Position numbers and translations under genes: made by a program. Below are positions 40,936-49,444 of a DNA stretch of 64,000 bases, in pieces. The notes under the pieces are model-generated. The model did not search any database. It was not told where the DNA came from and worked only from the letters and a program-made list of their open reading frames with translations. The DNA comes from Desulfolinea sp050305405 (lineage in GTDB: Bacteria > Chloroflexota > Anaerolineae > Anaerolineales > Villigracilaceae). The DNA lies in the NCBI GenBank assembly GCA_050305405.1, contig JBNLFG010000001.1, positions 310,001 to 374,000 of the forward strand, in the 5' to 3' direction. The stretch's first letter is position 1, and each line of letters starts with the position of its first letter.

Positions 40936-41259
40936 GGGTATCCTCCATACATAACATATTTAAAAGCAAGCTTATCATACTCTTACCGGAGAATATTTTA
41001 CTGAGAATTTGCCAAGAATCTGATGAGAAAATAGGGGCATTGCAGAATATAAGACTATTTCCTTTTTTTCGTGGTTCTGAGTACAACTCTCCGTCGAGCA
41101 TTTTATCGTTCTTTTGCGTGCCCTCGTCAAAATAAGCGCTTTATGCTAAAATCCGACCCGTTGTATAAAAAGTATATCCCGTGCGGTATGCTTCTTTCCG
41201 CTCCCTGCTCGCTGACGGCGTAGACGGGGGGCAATCCCAGGGAAAGGAGGTTTCCCCTC
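40936..41259 (+). promoter_or_regulatory. Promoter and leader region of the rpsF operon
   Basis: This gene-free stretch contains an extended -10 box TGCTAAAAT (TAAAAT at 41147-41152) with a weak -35 TCGTCA at 41124-41129, spacer 17. The implied leader is about 100 nt and GC-rich. It ends in a hairpin with the rpsF Shine-Dalgarno in its loop (41240-41256). I could not confirm the known S6:S18 leader motif. Confidence 0.55.
41240..41256 (+). promoter_or_regulatory. Hairpin presenting the rpsF Shine-Dalgarno
   Basis: GGGAAA and TTTCCC form a perfect 6-bp stem whose 5-nt loop is GGAGG. The start codon of rpsF follows 3 nt after the stem. The hairpin could expose or, when extended by pairing, hide the ribosome-binding site. 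Confidence 0.6.
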
Positions 41260-41544
41260 ATGCGTAAATATGAATTGGTTTGCATTCTCCATCCTGATTT
41301 GGATGAGACCGCATTTAACGATGCACTCGACAAAGTCAAAGGTTGGATCAGCGAATCCGAAGGTAGCGTTGAGAGCGTAGACAATTGGGGTCGTCGCAAG
41401 ATGGCTTACATGATCCGCAAACAGCTCGAAGGACAATATGTCATGCTAAACGCTAATATCCTGCCCAGCGCAACCGCAGAATTGGAGCGCAAATTGCGTC
41501 TTCTTGAACCTGTCATGCGTCATATGCTTGTTCTCGTCAATTAA
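41260..41544 (+). CDS. rpsF: 30S ribosomal protein S6
   Basis: S6 binds 16S rRNA with S18 in the small-subunit platform. The 94-aa protein has the family start MRKYELVCILHPDLDE and the WGRRKMAYMI(R)K motif near residue 44. It heads the classical rpsF-ssb-rpsR operon. The spacing to ssb is 34 nt. A hairpin containing its ribosome-binding site suggests translational control, as is usual for ribosomal proteins. Confidence 0.96.
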   Translation: MRKYELVCILHPDLDETAFNDALDKVKGWISESEGSVESVDNWGRRKMAYMIRKQLEGQYVMLNANILPSATAELERKLRLLEPVMRHMLVLVN

Positions 41545-41578
41545 TTATCGGGTTTTCAGAATATAGGAGGAGTTTCTT

Positions 41579-41989
41579 ATGAGCAGAGGCTTGAACAAAG
41601 TCATGATCATCGGCCATCTTGGCCGCGACCCTGAAATGCGCTACACCCCTTCCGGGCGACCAGTAACAACCTTTTCAGTCGCAGTTAGTCGATCCTGGAA
41701 TAGTTCTGATGGCGAACGCCGTTCAGAAACAGAATGGTTCAAGGTCGTTGCTTGGGGCAATCTCGCAGAGATTTGCAAAAAGTACCTTACCAAAGGTCAG
41801 CAGGTCTACATTGAAGGACGTTTGCAAACCCGACGCTGGGAAGATAAAGAAGGCCAGCGACGCACTTCTGTGGAAGTGGTTGCCAACGAAATGACAATGC
41901 TCGGCGAACGGCGCGAAAAAGGTGCAAACGACGATAACTCTTTCGACGAAATCCCTCCCGATATTGACGAAGACGAATTTCCATTCTAA
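41579..41989 (+). CDS. ssb: Single-stranded DNA-binding protein
   Basis: SSB coats single-stranded DNA during replication and repair. The 136-aa protein has the OB-fold signature LNKVMIIGHLGRDPEMRYTP near the N-terminus, the FKVVAWGNLAE motif and the KGQQVYIEGRLQTRRWEDKE segment. It ends in an acidic tip, DIDEDEFPF, through which SSB recruits partner proteins. An AGGAGG site precedes the ATG. It lies between rpsF and rpsR as in most bacteria. Confidence 0.96.
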   Translation: MSRGLNKVMIIGHLGRDPEMRYTPSGRPVTTFSVAVSRSWNSSDGERRSETEWFKVVAWGNLAEICKKYLTKGQQVYIEGRLQTRRWEDKEGQRRTSVEVVANEMTMLGERREKGANDDNSFDEIPPDIDEDEFPF

Positions 41990-42013
41990 TTTTATCTACA
42001 CTTGGAGTAAGTG

Positions 42014-42289
42014 ATGGCTCAAGAACAAAGACGTCCGTTTCGACGGCGTACTAATAACTATTATTCGCGCCCCAAAGTCTGTCAGTTTTGTACCGACAAA
42101 AATGTCGTGATCGATTACAAAAACACAGAATTGTTGCGCCGCTATGTCACCGACGAAGGCAAGATTCGCCCGCGTCGTCAAACCGGCACCTGCGCCCTAC
42201 ATCAGCGCGCTCTCGCCGGCGAGATCAAACGTGCCCGCCACATCGCATTATTGCCTTACACAGGCACATACTGGGAAGAGGGCCGCTAA
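42014..42289 (+). CDS. rpsR: 30S ribosomal protein S18 (zinc-binding type)
   Basis: S18 pairs with S6 in the 30S platform. The 91-aa protein has CQFC and a later CALH, so it is the C+ form that can bind zinc, together with the invariant RRYVTDEGKIRPRRQTGTC region. I start it at the ATG at 42014; a GTG directly before it is in frame, but the GGAG spacing favours the ATG. It ends the ribosomal operon; a strong terminator follows. Confidence 0.96.
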   Translation: MAQEQRRPFRRRTNNYYSRPKVCQFCTDKNVVIDYKNTELLRRYVTDEGKIRPRRQTGTCALHQRALAGEIKRARHIALLPYTGTYWEEGR

Positions 42290-42302
42290 GCCACTATCGA
42301 AA

Positions 42303-42340
42303 ACGGGGCATGGTTGATCCCATGCCCCGTCATTTTTTTG
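42303..42340 (+). terminator. Terminator after rpsR
   Basis: ACGGGGCATGG (42303-42313) pairs with CCATGCCCCGT (42320-42330), followed by seven T residues. Confidence 0.93.
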
Positions 42341-42350
42341 AAGGTTAATC

Positions 42351-43646
42351 ATGGCAAAACGCAAAAACTCTAACAAGGTCGTCAGCAAAAAACACGTTGC
42401 ACGCCAGGAACGGGAACGCCAACAATCTAGACTGATCCGCAATATTGCAATTGGCGTTGTCGTGATAGTCGTCTTATTGATCGGCTATGGCTACCTCGAC
42501 CAGACCGTGCTCAAGGCGAACCGTAGTGTTGCTGTTGTCAACGGCGAAAAGATCACTCTTGGACAGTTTCAAGCTCGGGTCCGGCTCGAACGCGATAGTC
42601 TCATCAACCAATATATCCAATATGCGCAGTTAGCCCAAAGCTTTGGGATGGATTTCAATACTCAGTTGAGCAGCATCGAAACGCAACTTTCCGATTCCAT
42701 GGCCGTTGGACAAAACGTGCTAGACACGATGATCTACGAATTGATCTATCGGCAGGAAGCGCAAAAAGAAGGCATCTCCTTTAGCGCAGATGACGTCGAA
42801 AAAGAAGTTCAAAGCTTCCTTGGATATTATCCCGACGGCACACCAACACCGGAAGTACAACCCACTCAGGCAGTTGTGGAAGCCTCTACGCTTTCGCCCG
42901 AACAACTTGAACTGGTTACCGCTACCCCGGAAGCAACTGAAACCCCTGAAACTACACCTGACCCGACTGCAACCCCGGCAGAAGATGCAGCCCCGACTGC
43001 TGTCCCCGTCCCGACAATGACAGCAACCGCCTACACTTTTGAAGGTTACCAGAAGGCATATGAAGAGACATTGCCCCTCTACGCCGACTATGGTCTGGAC
43101 GAAGCCAACTTCCGCTTCTTGTTCGAATCTAATCTTTATTACACGGCTCTTTACGATCAGGTTACTGCCGATGTACAGAACGAAGGCCAGGAATACATCT
43201 GGGCACGTCACATCCTTGTTGATGATCCACTTGTTGCTAAAGTGATTCGTGAGAAGGTGCTGGCTGGCGAAGATTTCAGCAAAATCGCAGAAGAATCATC
43301 CATCGATCCCAGCGCAGCTACCAACTACGGTGACTTGGGCTGGTTTACCCGTGGTGCGATGGTTCCTGCTTTTGAAGAGGCTGCCTTTGGTCTCGAAAAT
43401 ATTGGTGACGTAAGCGAAGTCGTTCAAACCGACTTTGGTTATCACATCATCCAATTATTGGGACGCGAAACACGCCCGATGGACGACAATGCAATCCAGT
43501 CAGCGAAAGACGCCGTTTTCACAGAGTGGCTTGCCGCCAAGCGCGACGAGAGCACTGTTGAAATCAGCGACGAAGTCTGGCAAAGCAACGTCCCCACCGA
43601 TCCTGATTTGCAAGAAGTTCTTACCGCAATGTACGGTGCTCAATAA
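42351..43646 (+). CDS. Membrane-anchored parvulin-type peptidyl-prolyl isomerase (PrsA/SurA-like)
   Basis: The 431-aa protein is an extracytoplasmic foldase. A basic N-terminus precedes one transmembrane anchor (31-49). A SurA/PrsA-like N-terminal helical region spans about 50-160. The parvulin rotamase domain covers about 285-375, with WARHILVDDP, GEDFSKIAEESSID, GDLGWFTRGAMVPAFE and DFGYHIIQL motifs. Between them is an unusual 65-residue Thr/Pro/Glu-rich insertion (about 163-228) like the stalks of the window's secreted proteins. It is 10 nt downstream of the rpsR terminator, so it probably has its own promoter. Confidence 0.92.
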   Translation: MAKRKNSNKVVSKKHVARQERERQQSRLIRNIAIGVVVIVVLLIGYGYLDQTVLKANRSVAVVNGEKITLGQFQARVRLERDSLINQYIQYAQLAQSFGMDFNTQLSSIETQLSDSMAVGQNVLDTMIYELIYRQEAQKEGISFSADDVEKEVQSFLGYYPDGTPTPEVQPTQAVVEASTLSPEQLELVTATPEATETPETTPDPTATPAEDAAPTAVPVPTMTATAYTFEGYQKAYEETLPLYADYGLDEANFRFLFESNLYYTALYDQVTADVQNEGQEYIWARHILVDDPLVAKVIREKVLAGEDFSKIAEESSIDPSAATNYGDLGWFTRGAMVPAFEEAAFGLENIGDVSEVVQTDFGYHIIQLLGRETRPMDDNAIQSAKDAVFTEWLAAKRDESTVEISDEVWQSNVPTDPDLQEVLTAMYGAQ

Positions 43647-43667
43647 AAATTCTTGCTCAAAAAACGA

Positions 43668-43700
43668 ACAGGGCTGTCGTAACGACAGCCCTGTTTTTTT
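43668..43700. terminator. Bidirectional terminator
   Basis: ACAGGGCTGTCGT pairs perfectly with ACGACAGCCCTGT (43682-43694), followed by a T run on the plus strand and A-rich sequence on the other side. It separates the foldase gene from smc. Confidence 0.93.
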
Positions 43701-43724
43701 AATACTCAGTAAAACGAGAAAATA

Positions 43725-46700
43725 TTAGCGTGCCCCCAACATCTCGTCACTGACTTCATCCAATTTCAAGCTAATAATCTGGCTGGAAGAGTCACGTCCC
43801 ATCGTAATACCATAAATCACGTCTGCGGCCTGAACGGTATTACGGTTATGCGTAATGACGATGAACTGGACATCCTTACTCAATTCTAGAAGCATATCGC
43901 GGAAACGACCGACATTCGCCTCGTCGAGCATCGCATCCACTTCGTCCATTACGCAGACAGGCGTCGGGGAAACACGCAAGAGCGCGAAAACCAGCGCAAT
44001 CGCGGTCAGGCTGCGCTCGCCGCCAGAGAGTAAGCCGAGGCTCTGTTCACGGCGTCCGGGCAGACGGGCTTCGATCTCAATACCCGTCTCGACCAAATTT
44101 TCAGGATCAGTAAGACTCAGTTTTGCCGAACCTCCGCCAAAGAGACGGATAAATATTTTCGTAAACTCCTGCGCCACAACCTTGAAGGTCTTCACAAAAG
44201 CCTGCTCGGTCAAATCGTCCAATTCGCGGATAATTTCGCGCAGATCAGATTCAGCTTTACGCAGGTCGGCAATTTGCTGTTCCATAAAGGCATGACGCTT
44301 GCTTTCCTTCTCGTACTCTTCCTGCGCTTCAGGATTCACAGGCCCCATACGGCGCAAACGCGCGCGCTCCTGCTTCACTTGCTCACCCAACCCCTCGGGC
44401 AGTTCGGTAATATTCGAGAGTTGTTCAACCATCCCATCAAAAGGCAGCGGCATCGGGCCTGAAACATTTTCCTCGTAAGAGAACATCACCAGACCAAAAT
44501 CATCCTCGATCTGCTGGCGCAGGCGTTCCATCGCTTCCTGTCGACGAGTAACGTCCAATTGCAATTGTCCGTGTTGACGCTCCACCTGCGTCATTTGACG
44601 CGTGGCATCGGTTTCCTTACTACGCTGTTCAGCCTCTTCAGCTTCCGCCTTTTGCAATTCAGCTTCAGCAGGTTCAATCTTTTCCTGCAACGCCGTCAAC
44701 TGCCTGTTCAGAATAGTCTCGTCAGTATGGGCTTTTTCCTTCTGTCTATCCAGCTTGTCGAGCGCATCAATCGTCTCTTTTTCGCGCCGTGCCAGGCTTT
44801 CCTGACCCGATTTCAGGCGTGTCAATCCTTGTTGGCGTTCGCGGTGACGCGCTTCAGCATCACTCAGCGCGCGTTCCGAAACAGCAGCGCGGGTCTGCCA
44901 GTATGTCACCTGATTTTGGAGTTCATCCAGCGAGAGTTCCGCCAATTTTGTGGATAAAGTGCGGATGCGCGTCTGGAGCTCTTTCTCCTGCCCCGCCACA
45001 TCTTCGCGTCCCTGTTGTGATTCCGCTTTATCAGCTTCCGCACGGGACAACTCTGTTTTGAGTTGCTCCCGTTGCCCAAGCTGCCACGCTGCTTGCCTGC
45101 GCGCGGATTCTGCGTCCAACGAGGCTTGCTGCTCGGCTTTACGGGCTTCTTCAAGTTTGGCGCGGGCAGCGCGGGCTGCCTCACCCAAATTGGATTCGGC
45201 TACTTTTGCCGCATCAAGATCGGAGGTGAGTTTTGTTAGTGTTTTGGCGATGTCTGCCAAGCGCTTAGCGACATCCGCTAAAGCGGCTTGCAACTCTCTC
45301 CGTTGACGGGGCCTACTCAAAGTCCCGGAGCGATTCGTGCCCCCAGCCAGCACCAAACCATCGGCGCGGAAGATTTCTCCACGCAGAGTCACAGCACGAG
45401 TGCGGCCATCCATCCCTTTTAATAAACGACGGGCAGCAGCACGATCTTTGACGATCAGCGTCTGACCAAGCAAAAGGTCAACAGCCTGCTGCAAACCATC
45501 AGGCGCAGTCAGCATCTCAGATGCGATGCCGAGGCAGGCCTCATCTTTGGGGGCTTTGAGCGGTTTTGCAGCCGCAAGCCAGGCAAGCGGCAACAAGGCC
45601 GCACGACCGGCTTTCTCGCTTTCGAGCAAGGCGAGGGCGGCTTCGGCATCATCCTCGCTATCAAGCAGGATCGCATCAACGTACTCGCCCAAAGCAGCGG
45701 CGATAGCGGTCTCGATTTCGGCGGGCACATCGAGGGTAGCGCTGAGCGCGCCTCGCGAATCCTTCAGTTGTGATTTACGCGCGGCTTCAAGCAGGAAGCG
45801 CGCACCTTCAGCATAACCGGAAAGTGACTCTTCGGCCTGATCGAGCACTTCGAGCTGAGCATTGAGCTTGCTCTGGGAAGTCTCGCGCTCAGACTGGCTT
45901 TCGAGCAGCGAGCGACGATCTTTTTCGAGCTTGGCGGTCTTTTCCTGCTGGGCAGCGAAGGCTTCTTCTGCTTTCTGGAAGGCTTCCTCTGCCTTTTGAT
46001 GCGCAGCTTTCGCACGCTCGGCTTCTTTTTCGGCTTGCTGGGCTTTTTCCTGCACGTCGTTGAGTGTGCGTTCGTTGGCATCGATCTTGTCTTTTTGGGC
46101 TGCGATACGTGTCTCGAGGCTATCGAGATGGGCCTGCAATTGGGCACGTTTTCCACTCAAGGCATTCAGTTGCTGGCGCGCAGACTGTAATTCTTTTTCA
46201 GCTTCGACACGTTCGCTGCGACGTGCAGAAAGGGCTGTACGTGCCTTTTCGATTTCAGCACGCGCTTCTTCATCTTCACTTTTCAGACGCGTATATTCTG
46301 CTTCGGCAGCTTCAAAACGTTCCTGGGCAATCCGTTCTTCATCGCGACTGCGTTCGCGTTCAGTGATGAGATTCTGTTGGCTGGCTTGGAGAGAGCGGCG
46401 ACGCTCATCCAAAACCGCTAGTTCACGGCTAATGGCTTCACGATCATTATGCAACTCAGATGATTCGCGATGCCAGGCATTCAGTTGAGCACGCAGTTCT
46501 TGAATTTTCTGCCGAAAGGCGGTCGACTGATTCAGTTGGGCATCGTGCGAGCCGCGTACTTCACGCAGTTTAGCATCTTGCTGGCGGAAGGCATCACGCG
46601 CTTTCGCCAGATCCCTTTGCGCGCGGTGCCAATGATAGCCATACCAATCACGCAGTAAAACCTGCAAATCTGCCTGCACCTGGGCATGTTCCTGAGCACG

Positions 46701-47336
46701 TTTCGCCTGTCTCCCCAAACGGCGGATCAGTGGGGTTAGCTCGGTCATCACATCGAGGACGCGTTCCAGATTGCGCCCGGTCTTCTCAAGACGGCGCAGG
46801 GCATCTTCACGGCGACCACGGTAAAGGCCAATCCCTGCCGCTTCTTCAAAGAGACGTCGGCGGTCATCCGCCTTTAGGGCAAGAGAGGCGTCAACCAGCC
46901 CCTGCCCCAAGATTGTATATGTCCGCTCACTCAATCCCGATTGGGCGAGCAATTCATTGACATCCCTCAAGCGGACGCGCTGATTATTTAGTAAATACTC
47001 ATTGCCGCTATCTCGATAAGTCCGGCGTGTTAGCGCAACTTCAGCGAAATCCACAGGAAGCCAATTCTGTGAGTTATCGAAAGTGATCGTCGCTGTCGCC
47101 ATACCGGCGCGAGCACGCTGCTCGGAACCAGCGAAGATCATGTCATCGGTCTTTTTCGCCCGCAAGAGGCTGTAGGATTGCTCACCCAAAACCCAGCGCA
47201 GCGAATCTGCAATATTGGATTTACCAGAACCGTTCGGCCCAACAATAGCAGTAATCCCTTCTGCAAATTCGAAGGAAGTTTTTCCTGCAAAGGTTTTATA
47301 GCCTTGCAATTCAAGTGATTTCAGTCGTAGAGGCAT
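43725..47336 (-). CDS. smc: Chromosome segregation protein SMC
   Basis: SMC is the ATP-driven coiled-coil subunit of condensin that, with ScpA and ScpB, organises the chromosome. The 1203-aa protein has the N-terminal Walker A GPNGSGKS (33-40), long heptad coiled coils (about 170-500 and 680-1030), a hinge domain in the middle (about 520-660), the ABC signature LSGGE (1103-1107) and Walker B VCVMDEVD (1127-1134). Length is normal. It follows rnc by 36 nt, an order common in Gram-positive-like genomes. Confidence 0.96.
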   Translation of the reverse strand: MPLRLKSLELQGYKTFAGKTSFEFAEGITAIVGPNGSGKSNIADSLRWVLGEQSYSLLRAKKTDDMIFAGSEQRARAGMATATITFDNSQNWLPVDFAEVALTRRTYRDSGNEYLLNNQRVRLRDVNELLAQSGLSERTYTILGQGLVDASLALKADDRRRLFEEAAGIGLYRGRREDALRRLEKTGRNLERVLDVMTELTPLIRRLGRQAKRAQEHAQVQADLQVLLRDWYGYHWHRAQRDLAKARDAFRQQDAKLREVRGSHDAQLNQSTAFRQKIQELRAQLNAWHRESSELHNDREAISRELAVLDERRRSLQASQQNLITERERSRDEERIAQERFEAAEAEYTRLKSEDEEARAEIEKARTALSARRSERVEAEKELQSARQQLNALSGKRAQLQAHLDSLETRIAAQKDKIDANERTLNDVQEKAQQAEKEAERAKAAHQKAEEAFQKAEEAFAAQQEKTAKLEKDRRSLLESQSERETSQSKLNAQLEVLDQAEESLSGYAEGARFLLEAARKSQLKDSRGALSATLDVPAEIETAIAAALGEYVDAILLDSEDDAEAALALLESEKAGRAALLPLAWLAAAKPLKAPKDEACLGIASEMLTAPDGLQQAVDLLLGQTLIVKDRAAARRLLKGMDGRTRAVTLRGEIFRADGLVLAGGTNRSGTLSRPRQRRELQAALADVAKRLADIAKTLTKLTSDLDAAKVAESNLGEAARAARAKLEEARKAEQQASLDAESARRQAAWQLGQREQLKTELSRAEADKAESQQGREDVAGQEKELQTRIRTLSTKLAELSLDELQNQVTYWQTRAAVSERALSDAEARHRERQQGLTRLKSGQESLARREKETIDALDKLDRQKEKAHTDETILNRQLTALQEKIEPAEAELQKAEAEEAEQRSKETDATRQMTQVERQHGQLQLDVTRRQEAMERLRQQIEDDFGLVMFSYEENVSGPMPLPFDGMVEQLSNITELPEGLGEQVKQERARLRRMGPVNPEAQEEYEKESKRHAFMEQQIADLRKAESDLREIIRELDDLTEQAFVKTFKVVAQEFTKIFIRLFGGGSAKLSLTDPENLVETGIEIEARLPGRREQSLGLLSGGERSLTAIALVFALLRVSPTPVCVMDEVDAMLDEANVGRFRDMLLELSKDVQFIVITHNRNTVQAADVIYGITMGRDSSSQIISLKLDEVSDEMLGAR

Positions 47337-47372
47337 AATTTAGTCTCAGTTTATAAATTTCAGATTGGCGGC

Positions 47373-48092
47373 TTAAAGAACGCCAAGCATCTCGAGAGTC
47401 TCTTGGGCAGCCAGTTGCATGGCTACGCTTTTGCTTTGACCACGCCCCTTACCATAGACTTTACCGCCTATATGCGCTTCGACCTCGAAGATTTTGGCAT
47501 GGTCAGGGCCCGTCTCAGCAATGGTGACATAACGCGGGACACCCATCCTTTGAGCCTGCGTCCATTCCTGTAAACGGCTCTTGGCATCATTTAGGCTGGT
47601 ACCATCGATAATGTCATCACCGGCAGCATTAAGCAACGGGGTGAAAAAGTCACGCACGGCGTCGAGGTCAGCTTTCAGGTAAATGGCACCAACCACGGCT
47701 TCGAAGGTTGCGCAGAGCAATGCATTACGGTTATATCCGCCTGTGCGCTGCTCGCCTCTTCCCAGGCGCATGGCGCGTCCGAGATCGATCTGACGGGCAA
47801 ACTCTGCCAGTTGTTCCGTACGCACCAAAGCGGAACGCGCGCGCGTCAATTCCCCTTCACGCATTTCAGGACGATGATCGAAAAGCCAGGCACCGACAAT
47901 AAAATCCAGTACGGCGTCGCCTAAAAATTCAAGGCGCTCGTTATCATCTAAAGCATCTTCGTTTTCGTTGAGATACGATGTGTGGGTCAATGCTCGGGTG
48001 AGCAAATACGGATTATCGAGAAAAGGCAGCGATAGACGCTCTGCCAACTCGAGCGGGGACTCGACTTCCCGACGCCCTTGGGGTTTAGCCAT
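47373..48092 (-). CDS. rnc: Ribonuclease III
   Basis: RNase III cleaves double-stranded RNA in rRNA processing and gene regulation. The 239-aa protein has the catalytic signature NERLEFLGD at 51-59 with the metal-binding acidic residues, and a C-terminal double-stranded RNA-binding domain (about 165-238) ending in GRGQSKSVAMQLAAQ. I start it at the ATG at 48092, which has a GGGAGG site; a ten-codon upstream extension is possible. It is co-transcribed with smc. Confidence 0.95.
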   Translation of the reverse strand: MAKPQGRREVESPLELAERLSLPFLDNPYLLTRALTHTSYLNENEDALDDNERLEFLGDAVLDFIVGAWLFDHRPEMREGELTRARSALVRTEQLAEFARQIDLGRAMRLGRGEQRTGGYNRNALLCATFEAVVGAIYLKADLDAVRDFFTPLLNAAGDDIIDGTSLNDAKSRLQEWTQAQRMGVPRYVTIAETGPDHAKIFEVEAHIGGKVYGKGRGQSKSVAMQLAAQETLEMLGVL

Positions 48093-48310
48093 TTTAACCT
48101 CCCGGAACTCAGGGAGCGCCAACCACCCAAACGGGTCAGTAGCTCGCGTTCCATCAGTTCCTATTTGAATGTGATTTGTCCCGCCGATTTTATCCTGAAT
48201 TGCGAGGTCTGACCAGCCCTTCTCTCAATGTTCTCCAAAAAAACAGAGGAGGTGCACACAAAAATCAAAAAAACAGTACAATGGGTGCGAAATTCACCCG
48301 GAGGCATCAC

Positions 48311-49237
48311 ATGGAATCATCCACTCGTTTTTTACATGCAACCGAAATGGGGGTCGGAGCATGGGCATGGGGCGACCGCATCACCTGGAATTATGGGGGC
48401 AGCTACTCCGACGAGGATGTGCGTAGCGCATTCGACACATCACTTGCTAACGGCATTCGTCTGATCGACACAGCCGAAGTATACGGACGAGGACGCTCCG
48501 AGCAGCTAATCGGTCAATTTCTGAAAGAAACCGATGTGCCGGTACTTCTGGCAACAAAATTTATGCCTTTCCCTTGGCGCATCTTCCGCAGCAGGCTCCT
48601 GCGCTCGCTACACAACAGCCTTGCCCGCCTCGATGTCGAGAGCGTTGATCTTTATCAAATCCACTTTCCGATGCCGCCTGTGCCCATCGAAGCCTGGATG
48701 AACGAACTCGCCACCGCCGTCAAAGAGGGCTTAACACGCACAGTCGGGATTTCAAACTACAGCGAAAGCCAGATGTTGCAAGCCTATTCTGCACTTGCAC
48801 GGCATGATATCCCGCTCGCATCTAATCAGGTGGAATATCATCTATTGGATCGACGTATCGAAAAAAATGGATTACTTGACCGCTGCAAGGAACTTGATGT
48901 TCGCCTGATCGCGTATTCGCCCCTGGCAATGGGCTTGCTGACCGGTAAATATAATGTCGATTCACCCCCACCGGGGATGCGCGGCCGCCGTTATGGACGC
49001 GTTCTCAGCAAACTCCCCACTCTGCTCAAGGTGATGACCGAGATCGGCCAAGATCAGGGCGGCAAGACCAATGCCCAAGTTGCATTAAATTGGTGCATAT
49101 GCAAAGGCACAATGCCCATCCCTGGCGCAAAGAAGGGTAGCCAGGCCGAACAAAATGCCGGTGCCCTCGGCTGGAAGTTGAGCGAAGAGCAAGTCGCCAT
49201 GCTGGATGAAGCCAGCGACAAGGTCATGCAAGATTAA
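48311..49237 (+). CDS. Aldo/keto reductase
   Basis: This is an NAD(P)H-dependent aldo/keto reductase that reduces aldehydes and ketones. The catalytic tetrad is complete: Asp53, Tyr58, Lys83 and His118, and the cofactor region near PGAKKGSQAEQNAG is present. I start it at the ATG at 48311, with CGGAGG 6 nt before; the longer reading from 48176 adds a basic, non-homologous tail. The 308-aa length is typical. It is divergent from rnc and followed by a bidirectional terminator. Physiological substrate unknown. Confidence 0.93.
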   Translation: MESSTRFLHATEMGVGAWAWGDRITWNYGGSYSDEDVRSAFDTSLANGIRLIDTAEVYGRGRSEQLIGQFLKETDVPVLLATKFMPFPWRIFRSRLLRSLHNSLARLDVESVDLYQIHFPMPPVPIEAWMNELATAVKEGLTRTVGISNYSESQMLQAYSALARHDIPLASNQVEYHLLDRRIEKNGLLDRCKELDVRLIAYSPLAMGLLTGKYNVDSPPPGMRGRRYGRVLSKLPTLLKVMTEIGQDQGGKTNAQVALNWCICKGTMPIPGAKKGSQAEQNAGALGWKLSEEQVAMLDEASDKVMQD

Positions 49238-49390
49238 AGTAGCACGAGACAAAAAGCGCAAATCCACCAGAATCGGCTAGATGCGCCAGTTGAGATCGAG
49301 TGCTTAGCAAAAATTAAAAGCTAGGCAGATATTGAGATAACGGAAACAAATTCAAATTGCGTACGTGACGCGCTTTTCATCCGATTTAAA

Positions 49391-49427
49391 AGAAAGAGCC
49401 TGCGAAAAATCGCAGGCTCTTTTTGTG
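49391..49427. terminator. Bidirectional terminator
   Basis: AGAGCCTGCG (49395-49404) pairs with CGCAGGCTCT (49411-49420), with a T run on one side and A-rich sequence on the other. It lies between the aldo/keto reductase gene and hppA. Confidence 0.92.
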
Positions 49428-49444
49428 TACAGAAATTTCTTACT

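Noticed and set aside
41150..41259. Known S6:S18 ribosomal leader motif
   Set aside because: The leader is GC-rich and structured, but I could not identify the conserved elements of that motif by eye.
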